The notes beneath the pieces are model-generated. The model worked only from the letters and a program-made list of their open reading frames with translations, was not told where the DNA came from and searched no databases. DNA of 13,751 nucleotides, taken from positions 1 to 13,751 of the forward strand of contig JBKJHW010000070.1 in the NCBI GenBank assembly GCA_046598935.1, given 5' to 3'. Positions 13,513-13,751 of this stretch are shown in pieces. Origin of the DNA: SCUN01 sp046598935. Lineage in GTDB: Bacteria > Acidobacteriota > Vicinamibacteria > Vicinamibacterales > SCN-69-37. Made by a program: the position numbers and the translations under genes. Numbering within the stretch: the first letter of the stretch is position 1; every line of letters begins with the position of its first letter.

Positions 13513-13751
13513 ACTTCGGCCAGCCGGTTTGCGGGAGGCCCGGCGTGGTCTTGAGCGCATTGGCGTAGTAGAGCTTTTTCAGCACCGCGTCGGGCAGGTC
13601 CATGCCGTAGAGCTTCCAGAAGGCGTGGTACGGGCGGTAGTAGTCGAAGTATTCGTCCTTCGTTTCGAACACGCGCCAGTAATACGGGAATTCGCTGGCG
13701 GCCCAGGCGTCCTTGCCCATGAGGATGCGGTCCTGGTACTTGATGAAGAAC
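13511..13751 (-). CDS. Amidohydrolase family protein (Amidohydro_2-like), C-terminal fragment at window edge
   Basis: Only the last 79 residues are in the window; the frame is open at the right edge. The visible part includes KYQDRILMGKDAW, where the Asp after GK is in the position of the last metal-site Asp of TIM-barrel metal-dependent hydrolases. EYFDYYRPYHAFWKLYGMDL and the closing LKKLYYANALKTTPGLP follow; the LPxxxLxKLYYxNA ending is typical of predicted TIM-barrel amidohydrolases. The substrate is unknown. It is upstream of, and on the same strand as, the epimerase, with 28 bases between stop and start, so the two are probably co-transcribed. The first methionine visible (13720) is internal, not a start. 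Confidence 0.85.
   Translation of the reverse strand, partial: FFIKYQDRILMGKDAWAASEFPYYWRVFETKDEYFDYYRPYHAFWKLYGMDLPDAVLKKLYYANALKTTPGLPQTGWPK

Noticed and set aside
13483..13560. Basic N-terminal extension of the epimerase from the ATG at 13560
   Set aside because: It overlaps the end of the amidohydrolase and the heptamer repeat. The Rossmann fold begins within three residues of the GTG at 13482, as in relatives.
1..13751. Mobile elements, CRISPR arrays, tRNA/rRNA genes, defence systems
   Set aside because: No transposase, integrase, spacer-repeat pattern or tRNA-like cloverleaf was recognised anywhere; the repeats found are short and local.

Overview
The window is GC-rich, densely packed bacterial chromosome with no RNA genes, insertion sequences, CRISPR arrays or phage genes that I can see. 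The gene types (secreted M28 peptidase with a PA-like region, FimT/GspH pseudopilin with a DGNGNG segment, Fis-type AAA+ regulator with an altered GAFTGA loop, Amidohydro_2-type hydrolase) suggest an Acidobacteriota-like organism, perhaps Vicinamibacteria. That placement is inference from family style; no phylogenetic marker is present.

Left part, minus strand (1-3187): nnr (NAD(P)HX repair), tsaE (t6A tRNA modification) and a secreted M28 metallopeptidase whose C-terminus runs off the left edge. nnr and tsaE are one base apart, a pairing also seen in E. coli. A fold-type IV PLP enzyme (3217-4083, plus) diverges from nnr across only 29 bp.

Middle (4084-9060, minus): gcvT-gcvH-gcvP, encoding the T, H and single-chain P proteins of glycine cleavage, followed by a VOC/glyoxalase-fold protein with an unusual lysine/alanine-rich histone-H1-like tail. 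The L protein is not in the window and no glycine riboswitch is visible.

Right-middle (9095-11540, minus): comEA-like helix-hairpin-helix protein, FimT/GspH-type minor pilin (GTGA overlap), a small PilZ-like protein and a short AAA+/Fis regulator lacking a sensor domain and a proper GAFTGA motif. I read this as a candidate DNA-uptake or pilus module with its own regulator. The pilin leader is built from a 12/24-bp minisatellite. A sigma-54-like -24/-12 element overlaps an inverted repeat just upstream of the regulator. This is the most interesting part of the window.

Right end: a secreted TPR-like protein (plus) of unknown function meets an NAD-dependent sugar-nucleotide epimerase (minus) at overlapping stop codons in the loop of a GC hairpin. 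Upstream of the epimerase, the C-terminal end of an amidohydrolase runs off the right edge, separated from it by a heptamer tandem repeat that includes its stop codon.
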